64,000 nucleotides of DNA from Artocarpus heterophyllus. Lineage: Eukaryota; Streptophyta; Magnoliopsida; Rosales; Moraceae. Location of the stretch: contig CM046351.1 of NCBI GenBank assembly GCA_025403435.1, positions 28,141,421 through 28,205,420 on the forward strand. The letters run 5' to 3'. This document shows, one piece after another, positions 48,572 through 58,361 of the stretch; the first letter of the stretch is position 1; each line of letters starts with the position of its first letter. The notes below the pieces were generated by a model. That model was not told the origin of the DNA. It searched no databases and was given only the letters and a program-made list of their open reading frames with translations. The translations under genes were made by a program, and so were the position numbers.

Positions 48572-50861
48572 ATGGCTCCGTTGCCAATTTATTTTGATGT
48601 TGGAGGACATTGGAATGAGATGGAAACTTGTTGGGTGTGGTGTGAGGCGCAAAGTGAAATGAAAGGAATTATGTTAGAAGAGGACAATCTTAATTTGAGC
48701 GTGTTAATTAATAAGATTTGTACAAAAGCTAGAATCAAGTGTGGAAATAAGTCGTTGAAGATAACCTACATGCCGCCAAAACACTATGATAAGATGAAGC
48801 CAATTAGAATTTTTGGCGATGATGACCTATTAGTTTTTATTGGGTTAGTTAAGTACAGTGGTAACATAATACCTCTACATGTTTAGGTGGAAGAAGAAGA
48901 TATGAATTGTGTTGAATGGGAGATTGTAGTTCGAGAGAAGATTGCCTCAGCTCCTACTAATGAAGAAGTAATTCAGAGAAATCTGTCAAATGATGAATTT
49001 TTTGATTGTGATTTTGTTGACGTTGCTTTAGAAGATAATGCCTCAGCTCCTAACGATATGGGTCCACAGCCTCTGGCACAACCACTCATGATTTTAAATG
49101 AAAAAGAAGTCAAAGCATCCTCAACTTTGAATAGTTTTACATTCAATGATGGGTCTAATTTACAAGTTGATGACCATTTTAGAAGCAAGAGAGAGTTAAG
49201 GACAAAACTCATGTTATAGCTTTAAAAGGAAGGTTCGAGTTTTTAACAAAAAAATCGACCAAAAATTTACTTGCAGTGGAGTGTGTGGATCCAAATTGTA
49301 GGTGGCGTGTTCAGGCATGAAGTTGTCATTGTCAAACATGTTTATTATTCATAAGTATTGCGGAATTCACTCTTGTTTGTTAGAAAAACGTTCATCAAAG
49401 CACATGCAAGGATCATAATCTGCTATTGGGAAGTGCATCAAAAGTCAATTTGTAGGTATACCACAAGGTCTACGGCCTAAATCAATACGTAATTATGTTC
49501 GTAGCAAATTTGGAAGGGATTTCAGTTTCTACAAAGGTTGGATGGCTAGTCAGCATGCAATTAACCTTGTAAGGGGTATGGTCGAAGAAAGTTTTGCCAT
49601 CCTTCCATCTTACTGTCATATGCTCAAGTCTATAAACCCTGGCACTATTACCCACATTAAGGTAGAGGATTCTAACAAGTTTAAATATCTGTTTATGGCA
49701 CATGGACCCTACATACAAGGATTTGTTTGCATGAGGAAAGTAATAGTTGTCGATGGAACGTTTCTGAAGGGAAAATTCAGAGATGTGCTAGTTGTGGGCA
49801 CAGCTCAAGACAGTGAACGTTGTTGTTATCCCATCGCTTGGGGGATTGTGGACAAAGAAGATGATGCATCTTGGACATGGTTCTTTTCAAAGTTGAAGGA
49901 AGTTGTAAAAGATTGCGAAGATTTAGTTTTCATATCTGATCGGCATCAAAGTATTAAGAAGGCTGTTGAGACAGTTTGTGAGTCAGCACGCCATGGCTAT
50001 TGCACATTTCATGTGGCGTAGAACATCAAGGCTACCTTCCATTCTAGCAGTGTTCTACAGTTGTTCTTTAAAGCTGTTAATGCTTATCAAATTGATGTGC
50101 TCGATATGTTTTTCAAGGATCTTTGTTTTGATTATCCATGCGTTGGGAGATACCTGCAAGAGCAGGTTGGCTTCGAGAACTAGTCTCGTGCTCATTTAAA
50201 AGGAAATAGATACGATATTATGACCTTAAACCTTGCTGAATCATTAAATGGAATGGTCGAAGATGTCAGAGATTACCCTGTTGTTGCCTTGTTAGATTAT
50301 GTGTTGGGAAAGATGTCTATGTGGTTTAACAAAAGGCAGACCAATGCTGTTGATAATACCTCAGTTTTGACACCGACGAATGAGAAAATACTCTATAACA
50401 GGTACGACAGAGCTGGATTTTTATCAGTGAATAAGCTAAATATTAATGATTATTATGTTGTAGGTGGAGAGGTTTCTGCAACAGTGAACATTAGATTAAG
50501 AACTTGTACTTGTCGCGTGTTTGATGTAGATCAGATGCTATGTGAACATGCAATTGTAGCTTGCGAGAAGACAGAAACATCTGTTTATAAATTATGCTCA
50601 CATTATTACAAGAAGGATACATTGGTTAATGCATATGCAGAGACATTTTATCCTATACTAGATTTGTCCCAATTGGAGATTCTCGATGATATTAGGGAAA
50701 TGCGCATTTTACCACCTAATGTTAAGCGAAGACATGGTAGGACAAAACACAAAAGAATTACAAGTATAGGCGAGAGGAGCAAGCAGAGAAGAAATAGGTG
50801 CGCTAGATGCAGACAATACGGGCATTTTCAAAAGACTTGTAGGAATGCGCCAATTTCTTGA
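48572..50861 (+). pseudogene. MuDRA-like (MULE) transposase, broken
   Basis: Order of parts: an N-terminal region from MAPLPIYFDVGGHWN (48572-48886, ended by an in-frame TAG); a linker segment (48887-49219); a frameshift near 49210-49330, shown by GLRPKSIRNYVRSKFG resuming in another frame; the MULE transposase core at 49542-50021 with VDGTFLKGKF and FISDRHQS, which hold the two catalytic Asp residues; in-frame stops at 50019 and about 50183; then 50220-50861 with LAESLNGMV, a SWIM zinc finger (CTC...MLCEHAIVAC) and a C-terminal CCHC knuckle (CARCRQYGHFQKTC). This is the full domain order of plant MURA-type proteins, which cut and join at the element's inverted repeats. The lesions mean it cannot make active protein. 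Confidence 0.92.
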
Positions 50862-50869
50862 TTTCCTTT

Positions 50870-51009
50870 GTTGCTAAGAGATAATGACTTTTTATGTTTT
50901 CGATGAAGTTATTGTTAATTGTTTCATTTAATATCATTATTGTCTTGTTCCATATTGTTCTATATAGGGTTTCCTTAGAGTATGATTAAATTAAGTCGTT
51001 ATGCTGCCA
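50870..51009 (+). other. Transposase 3' flank
   Basis: A short T-rich stretch between the transposase stop and the start of the GTCGAC array; likely 3' untranslated region. Confidence 0.35.
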
Positions 51010-53010
51010 GAATTTACAAAACTTAAAAGTTTAACAGGGTCGACATAGGGTCTACATGGTGTCGATCTCCTTATAAGGCTATTGATTGACATGTACAAGT
51101 ACAAAAGAATAGGGATGACATGGGTTTACATGGTATCGACCTTCTTTAATGTTCAACCCATTACGAGTATGAGAGTTTACACATGAAATTAAAAAATGCA
51201 CAAATATAACATTTTAGATGGACACGTCAAGTCGGAGTCAGTGTAAATCCTAGGTCGACATAAGGTTGACACAAATGTAATTTCCCTATATTCTTTCAAT
51301 TATATGAGGTTGATATGGGTCGATACAGGTTCGACATAGGGTCCACATATGTAGACCCTATATCGACCCCATGTCGACCCATATCGACCTCGGTGTCTTT
51401 TTTGTCAAAATTTCACCTCATCGTACATCACTCCCCATGTGTCATATTTAAAGCAAAATTTTGCATGTGGGATGTCTCCACATGTTCCATGTTAATAGGA
51501 TACTCATCACATGAGAATTGAAATATTCAAAGGAACATTATCTTCTTTATGTTCTTTAATGTTCAACCCATTACGAGGATGAGAGTTCACACATGAAATT
51601 AAAAAATGTACAAATATAACATGGAAGATGGACACGTCAAGTGGGGGTCACTATAAAACGTGGGTCGATATGGGTCGACATCGTCGACATGATGTTGACC
51701 TCATGTGGACTCCATGTCGACCCATATCGACCTCAGTGTCTTTTTGGTCAAAATTTCACCCCATCGTATATCACTACCCCCATGTATCATATTTAAAGAA
51801 AAATTGTGCCTGTGGGATTTCGCTACGTGTTTCCATGTTTAAGAATCATCGCATGAGAAGGGAAATATTCAAAGGAACATTATCTTCTTTATGTTCTTTA
51901 ATGTTTAACCCTTTACGAGGATGAGAGTTCACACATAAACAATGTACAAATATAACATGGAAGATGGACATGTCAAGTTGGGGTCACTATAAATCATGGG
52001 TCGATATGGACCGACGTGGGGTCGACACCATGTCGACCTCATATCATGTCGGCTCCATATCGACCCTATGTCAACCCATGTCGACTTCGGTGTCTTTTTG
52101 GTCAAAAATTCACCCTATCGTATGTCACTACTCCCATGTATCATATTTAAAGAAAAATTGTGCCTGTGGGATTTCTCTCCATGTTTCCATGTGCAAGAAT
52201 CATCGCATGAGAAAAGAAATAGTCAAAGGAACATTATCTTTTTTATGTTCTTTAATGTTCAACCCATTACGAGGATGAGAGTTCACACATGAAATTAAAA
52301 AATGTACAAATATAACATGGAAGATGGACATGTCAAGTTGGGATCACTATAAATCATGGGTCAATATAGATCGACATTGGGTCGATATGGGGTTGACACT
52401 ATGTCGACTTCGGTGTCTTTTTGGTCAAAAATTCACCCTATCGTATGTCACTACTCCCATGTATCATATTTAAAGAAAAATTGTGTTGACCCATATCGAC
52501 CTAGGATTTACAGTGAGTTTGACTTGACGTGTCCATCTGAAATATTATAAGAAGGTCGACTGATGTCGACCCATGTCGATATGGGGTCGACATCTATACA
52601 CCCCCATGTCGAACTTGTATCGACCCATATTGACCTCATATAATCAAAAAGATTTAGAAAAATTTTACATGTGTAGACCTTATGTCGACCCATATCGACC
52701 TAGGATGTACAATGACTCTGATTTGACGTGTCCATCTAAAATGTTATAAGAAGGTCGACCCATATCGACCTTGGTGTGTTTTTTGTCAAAATTTCACCCC
52801 ATGTATCATATTTAAAGGAAAAGTGTGCATGTGGGAGCTTCCTCTACATGTTCCTTGTTTAAGAACCATCGCATAAGGTCTATATACCCCCATGTCGACT
52901 CCACATTTATACACCCCCATGTCGAACTTATATTGACCCCATGTCGACTCCGCATCTATACACCCCCATATGAAACTTATATCGACCCCATGTGAATTCG
53001 TTATGTAGAG
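51010..53010. repeat. GTCGAC-rich tandem array of fold-back modules
   Basis: Units of about 340-400 bp repeat at least four times: the anchor 'tctttaatgttcaacccatt' starts near 51155, 51554, 51895 (variant) and 52250. Every unit has a GC-richer core made of 'ggtcgatatgggtcgacat' and its inverse 'atgtcgacccatatcgacc'. The clearest core, 51306-51391, is a hairpin with arms of about 38 bp. The region 52480-53000 has further cores without the full unit. Frames across the array are repeat artefacts. The array lies between the 3' ends of the two MULE genes. Confidence 0.88.
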
Positions 53011-53332
53011 TGTGTCAATTCTCCGTAACGGAAATTATTAGTTTTCAAATAAACACATTAAAGAAAATTAGTAAAATCATTTTGCAATATTTGTTTACAA
53101 ACTTTGTCAATTCCCCATAACCATTTACACAAAATATTGGAGAAGTTGCTTTGTTTTTTTTCCTCTAAAAAAAAAATTCGACAGCATAACTATTTATGTT
53201 AAACAATATCCAAACCTACAAACACAATCCAGACAACTATAAAACTTGCAAACATAATCCAGAAAACTAGAAAGCCTGTAAACATAACCCAAACAAGTAC
53301 ATTGTTCGCCATACATATGACAAACACTTTAA
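53011..53332. other. Spacer between array and DUF1985 pseudogene
   Basis: AT-rich, nothing recognised. It is where the Ulp1 peptidase domain of a full-length relative would be expected on minus; I see no such domain. Confidence 0.4.
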
Positions 53333-55219
53333 TCATTTTCTTCTAGGATCAGTATATGGAGTTCGCATATATTGTGATCTTGTTCTGATCCTCTGCGGTC
53401 TTTGCGGTCTTTCTACTTGTAGTGGTTGTGGTTCTTCATTGTATACCACTATATCAGTGCTATGTGTAGGATGAGGTGAGCGAGGCAAGGTTGTTGTGCG
53501 AGGCGAGGAAGGAACGGATGGTGTACGACATATATCAGGCACGGCTGTATTGTGAGGTTGGGTCGAAGCTTCCTTGGGTGAGCTCGATAAGTGTAGCGAT
53601 CCGGCTTCAGGTATGGGAGTAGTGCAAGGTGAGGAAACAATAGATGGCTCATCTTCAAGCAAGGGTGTAAACAGAGGCTGAGCCGTAGTGCGAGGAGAGG
53701 GACGAGGTGAGGAAGAGCATGTTGGCAAACCTTTTTCATGACCCTTACTGTAAGGATACTCTTGATGTCCCCTTGACAGCATAATTTCTAACCAATATTT
53801 GAATTGGTCAAAAATATGATGTTTCACCTACTCAAACCCCAAAGCCATTTCTCTTCTCATGGCTTCTTGCTCTTTCCTGATGGCTTGGACCTCACTCTCA
53901 AGCTGCACTACTCTGGGAGGAGCATCCTGATGTTCAGAAGTTGAGGGTGCATCTTGATCAACAGAGGGAGAAACATGCACCGGATGGTCATGGCTAAACA
54001 CTGCATGCTCTCTTCGATCAAGAATCTCGGTCAACTGCCTTATAATTGGATCAACATTTAGTCCCATAAAAGGCCTAAAATTGACCATCTATGGGGTTCT
54101 CATCTCCTTATTCGTAGCAAACAACATGCTACGAATATCCTACAAAACAAATTAAAAAAATTCTTGTTAAGACCATGTTTGTTTTACTTAATACAAATAA
54201 TTACATGAGTAGTAGGTAGACACTGATCTGTGACGCTTCTATTAAATTGCTTATCTTAACCCTCAAAGGATTGGCTGCACCCGTCCATTTTATTGTCTTT
54301 TAGCAACACATGCGGGGCATAGGATCTTTTGTCGGGATGGGGGTAGCAAATCTATTTGCTACCGCAGGGATGCACTCATAGGCAAATACCTAAACCAATA
54401 TTAAATTTTGGATCAAATATTATATCAAATATGAAATGATACATGAGATATCAAATACATACTCATATATAAATTAGTCATGTTTAATTACCTCAAACGG
54501 ATATATAAATCCATTGAAAGTGAATGATGCATTGCTGGAGCCGCACTTACTCCTTATATCCTTTTTCAATTGATTAACTGAATACTTGAAGGACTCTCAC
54601 CCCCAAGGATAGGCACAGAAAGCATCTATGTTATCGACCAAAGTTAGGAACCGTGCTTTGATTTTCATGCAATTTTTGTCGTTGGCCATCAAAACACCAA
54701 CAACAAAGATCAAAGCCGCCATCAGCCTCTTCTCTAAATTGTGTACGATTTCATTGTTCTGTTCTATTTTGTCGATAACATCATAGATGGAAATTTCTGT
54801 GTTTTTTGGCCAATGCCTGTGCATAAAAAGTGGGGTAGTATCATCTTCATCCTCCTCATCCCCCCATGCTCATTTGCTTTGTCAATAACAAGATACTCAT
54901 CGCCACAACATAATCCTGTTAGCAATGCAAAATCCTTTAATGTGTACCTAACTGGAACATGATTAACCACCATCCAAAATTCATTATCATGGTTCATAGC
55001 TGCCATTCGCAACACCAGTGACCATAACAACTGGCCAGAGTGTTAGAAATTTGTAGCCACGTCCAACACATGCCCAAATTGGGTGCCTCTGAGCCACTAC
55101 AAATTGTCTACGTCTAGGTGGTCTATAATGAATTTGGCATAATACTCATATTTTGATTTCTTGGACACTCTGCAATCATAGTGCTCATGTATCCTCAACA
55201 CTGGATCTAGTCTCGGAGC
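53333..55219 (-). pseudogene. DUF1985 (Ulp1-associated, plant MULE cargo) pseudogene
   Basis: On minus an acceptor (gaacag) opens an exon at 55219 with APRLDPVLRIHEHYDCRVS. After two stops the frame continues as SLVLRMAAMNHDNEFWMVV and VPVRYTLKDFALLTGLCCG, the hallmark of DUF1985, down to about 54890; then IEQNNEIVHNLEKRLMAAL and FLTLVDNIDAFCAYPWG near 54600-54760. Two more exon-like frames follow: 54088-53828 with a coiled-coil-like tail (VQLESEVQAIRKEQEAMRRE) and 53827-53333, Ser/Pro/Thr-rich, ending RSQYMRTPYTDPRRK. In relatives this tail usually leads into a C48 (Ulp1, SUMO-protease-like) domain; here it stops. Internal stops and the missing peptidase make it a remnant. Some breaks may be introns. 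Confidence 0.78.
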
Positions 55220-56869
55220 CTGTTCAATATGAAACCAAATTTTATAAAAATTGAAAACAAATTTAAAAAACAATTACAACGGAAATAACACCAAAGAGCA
55301 ATCTGGATGATATGAAATAATAAAGCTCTTCCCAAGTGTATTGACTAATAATAAACCATTCTATGTTACTAAGTAACCGTTTAATATATATCTACCTTCT
55401 AAAAAATTCATTCCACAAATAGACCCAAATAAAAAAAAAACCATAGCCCCATTCTATGCATATCATAAAGTCAAAGGACTATGAAAAATTGGTCTTCATT
55501 GTCAAAGGACTCGTTTTATACCTTTGTCTAGTCACAATTTTACATACCCGTTAACTAATTAAAAATTCTGCTTAATAAAGTCATTTGAATTGCTTTTCAA
55601 CCTACATGGCTAGACGGGTAGGGACTAAAATTTGTGGATATGTTGGTGAATTGGGTTGGTTTAAAAAGGATCCAACATCCACTCACTTTGTGGATGGACT
55701 TTTTCTGTCATTTTGCTCCGATTTCATGTTATTAGGGCAAGAAAATGACTGATGTGGAAGATTATAGCAAGAATTTGCTCTGATTTCATGTTATTATTGA
55801 TGCGCAAGAAAATGACTGATGTGGAAGATTATATGCACTTCCTACCACAATCATGATTGGGACACACTTCATGTATCTTTCATGTTAATGTATTGACTTA
55901 TAACAAACCACTTTTTGTTACTAATTACACATTGAATATATATTTAGCCCAAAGAGCAAATTTTAAAAACAAATTTTAAACAAATTATAGCAGAATTAAC
56001 ACCAAAGAGAAATTAAAAAAAAGATAGCCCCATTCCTTGTATATCAAAAGGAGATGTTTATCTTACGAGACAATGCAAACACCATTATAGATAGCTTTTG
56101 TTGCACATAAAATTCATCGTACAAGAAGTTTGTTCACAAATGAAAAGCAAAGAACCAAATTAGATGCACTTGTTGTAGATAAAGAAAACTAACAAAAGTA
56201 GTTTTGGCCTTCCTTCATATCATCCCAACAGCCAAAGATGTAACTTTTACACAGGTTATTTGGTTTGACTAATCATTAACTCTCTCTATTTGTTTCTTTC
56301 TTAATGGCTTTGTTTCTAATCTTTCTTTTTCCAGGTTAAGGGATCCTGGACTGCCTTTTATTGTGGGATGACTAGAGATGCTTTGGCATATTACGGTTGC
56401 ACTGAACTCTTTCAAGTATCCTCTTAAAATATAGAATTCAAGTCATTGACAAACAATTTTGAAGCCTTTCAACCTACATGACTAGATGGGTGGGGACCAA
56501 AATGTGTGGATATGTTGGTGAATTAGGTTGATTTAGAAAGGATCCAACATACAGTCACTTTGTGGATGGACTTTTTCTGTCATTTTCCTCCGAATTCATC
56601 TTATTATTCGAGGGCAAGAAAATGACTGCTGTGGAAGATCATATGCACCTCCCACTTGTTTACATGATTGGGACACGCTTCATGTATCTTTCATGTTAAT
56701 TATTGACTAATAATAAACCTTTTTTTGTTACTAATTAACCACTGAATATATATTTAGTTTCTAAAAAATTCATTCCACAAACAAACCCAAAACTAATGTC
56801 GGGAACTACAGGATTTACAGCTTACTAGATTTTGTGCAGAAAAATCAGAATGCTTGGATCGAGATGGGT
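55220..56869. repeat. Locally duplicated spacer, three related blocks
   Basis: Sequences around 55330-55440, 55590-55960 and 56460-56795 share long phrases: 'gtggatggactttttctgtc' (55690 and 56563), 'gaaaatgactgatgtggaag' (55740, 55806, variant 56618), and 'aaaaaattcattccacaaa' (55398 and 56763). The 55740/55806 pair is a short tandem copy. No gene is supported, though short exon-like stretches (near 56335-56420) may be debris. Confidence 0.62.
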
Positions 56870-56995
56870 AGATGAAGGGTCTACATACGTAGACCTCATA
56901 TCAACCCCATTCTACATTTACAATAATAAGGGTCGATATGGGTCGACACAGGGTCTCCATATTTAGACCCCTTTCAGACCCCATATCGACCCCTG
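56870..56995. repeat. Isolated GTCGA fold-back core
   Basis: 'agggtcgatatgggtcgac' near 56930 and 'agaccccatatcgacccc' near 56975 are inverted partners of the cores in the 51-53 kb array, 4 kb away on the other side of the DUF1985 pseudogene. Confidence 0.68.
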
Positions 56996-57169
56996 CAACA
57001 AACGTTCCCAAGGCCATCAAGATGGGTGTTTCTCCGTTTTTCAACCAAAAATATTGGGAACAAATGGGTACTTCCATTGCCCTTCCATTACAGTTCAATT
57101 CAAAAGACTATGCAATGTTTTTCAAATGTATTCTGTCAATGGGATGCCTTTATTTGTTTTTTTAAAAAA

Positions 57170-58008
57170 TCAACCACCGAGATTTACATAACATAAAACA
57201 CATTACTCTATACCTAAACAAACTTTTTGTCTTGGTAGCGTAGAGATAACCTCTATAAGCCTCTATTTTTCTTTTCTGTTTATGTGTTGTTAAAATTTTT
57301 TTTCCAATGTTTTGTTTTTCTTTTGATTTCCCATTTTAACTCTCTTTTGCTTCCTTATCCAATGCCATGCAATGCAATGTTAACCCAATTTCCAAACCAA
57401 AATCAAAACAATCACATACAACAAAAACACTCATATTCTTTTGATTTGATTTTAGACTGAAAATGAAATTTCATTATCTATGGGTTACCTCCATTGGGTC
57501 ATCGGTATTCGCTTGTTGTGTCTAACAACGTGAACGGAACAGGGACCAGGGTCAACGATCGCCGGCAACGCTGCTCGCGGCCTTCTCATTTGGATGCGAC
57601 AATCATCTACGCAGAGGCGTGCCTCAACAAAACACTGCTGGAAGAGATGACCGGAGTTCGAGCGTGAGAGTTGGGAGAAGAAGAGAGGAAGAACTGGGGC
57701 GAGTTTGGGCATTGAGGAAGAAGAAAAATTTTTGACGGGGAGGGTTCTGATTTATGGGGCAAATCGGCAGGGGAAACGGGGAAAGGAGTTTAGGGCTAAA
57801 TTTGGGGGGCAATTTTTGCTTTGTATCTGGAAAGGAACGGAGGGAAGGGGCTGCCAACGTGGAGGGGCTGAAGTGGATAACATTATGCCACATAAGAAAC
57901 AAATAGGGCGCGTCAGATATTTTTTATGACCAAAAAAAAAAGGGGCTCTTTCTCTAACTTAATTTTTGGGGGAGTCGTTTTGTCATATTTTCCCCCCAAA
58001 AAATTGGT
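57170..58008. other. Right flank of the MULE with GC-rich segment
   Basis: 57480-57925 is GC-richer than its surroundings. On minus it reads like a plant leader followed by an ATG and a donor (ATGGAG|gtaac near 57485-57495), which would suit the first exon of the minus-strand MULE gene. Frames are short and unrecognised, so I leave the call open. Confidence 0.3.
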
Positions 58009-58271
58009 TATTGTACACAATTTCTCAATTAAAAAAAAAACAAAAAACAAAAAACAAAAACAAAAAACGTGAAAGTACTAGATCCTTCTAACGCATCACC
58101 AGTGACCCGCACGAAATTGTGTCAAACTAAACAAAGTTGACTTGAGTCTAGACTCTTCCCTTCTCCGAACCCTCCAGACCCATCTCCTTCCCCGCTTTCC
58201 CACCCCCTATTTCTCTTTCCCCAACTTTCTGGCATTTTCCCCATTTCCTCTCTCTCTCCCAAAATCCCTAC

Positions 58272-58285
58272 TTTTCACGTGAAAA
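58272..58285 (+). promoter_or_regulatory. G-box palindrome upstream of AHA1
   Basis: TTTTCACGTGAAAA is a perfect 14-bp palindrome with a CACGTG core, 77-90 bp before the AHA1 start codon. CACGTG is bound by plant bZIP and bHLH factors. It may lie in the promoter or in the 5' leader, since the transcription start is unknown. Confidence 0.45.
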
Positions 58286-58361
58286 CACCCCATACAATAC
58301 AAATCGCAGAAAAAAGCTTCAATCTTTTTCTCTTTCTCAGAACCTTATCTCTTCAGCATTA

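Larger units (their letters stand above)
45840..58008. mobile_element. Probable decayed autonomous Mutator-like element
   Basis: A transposase pseudogene on plus and a DUF1985 pseudogene on minus face each other, the layout of MuDR-like elements with two convergent genes. Ulp1/DUF1985-carrying MULEs are known in plants (Kaonashi/KI-MULE in Arabidopsis, CUMULE in melon). Candidate decayed ends are 'gaggctttgacaaatgact' at 45851-45869 and, inverted, 'agtcgttttgtcata' at 57973-57987, each followed inward by a leader-like CT-rich or GC-rich stretch. The ends are tentative and no 9-bp target duplication was established. The whole lies between the MAG and AHA1 genes. Confidence 0.42.

Noticed and set aside
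48572..50861. Domesticated FAR1/MUSTANG-like host gene
   Set aside because: Frameshift and several stops within the core rule out a working gene; the neighbourhood is transposon debris.
51315..52693. Several 60-104 codon frames that resemble each other
   Set aside because: They arise from the tandem GTCGAC array and carry no domain.
57624..57902. 92-codon Pro/Ser/Leu-rich minus-strand frame
   Set aside because: Low complexity, no domain, overlapping another frame; may be leader of a MULE gene.
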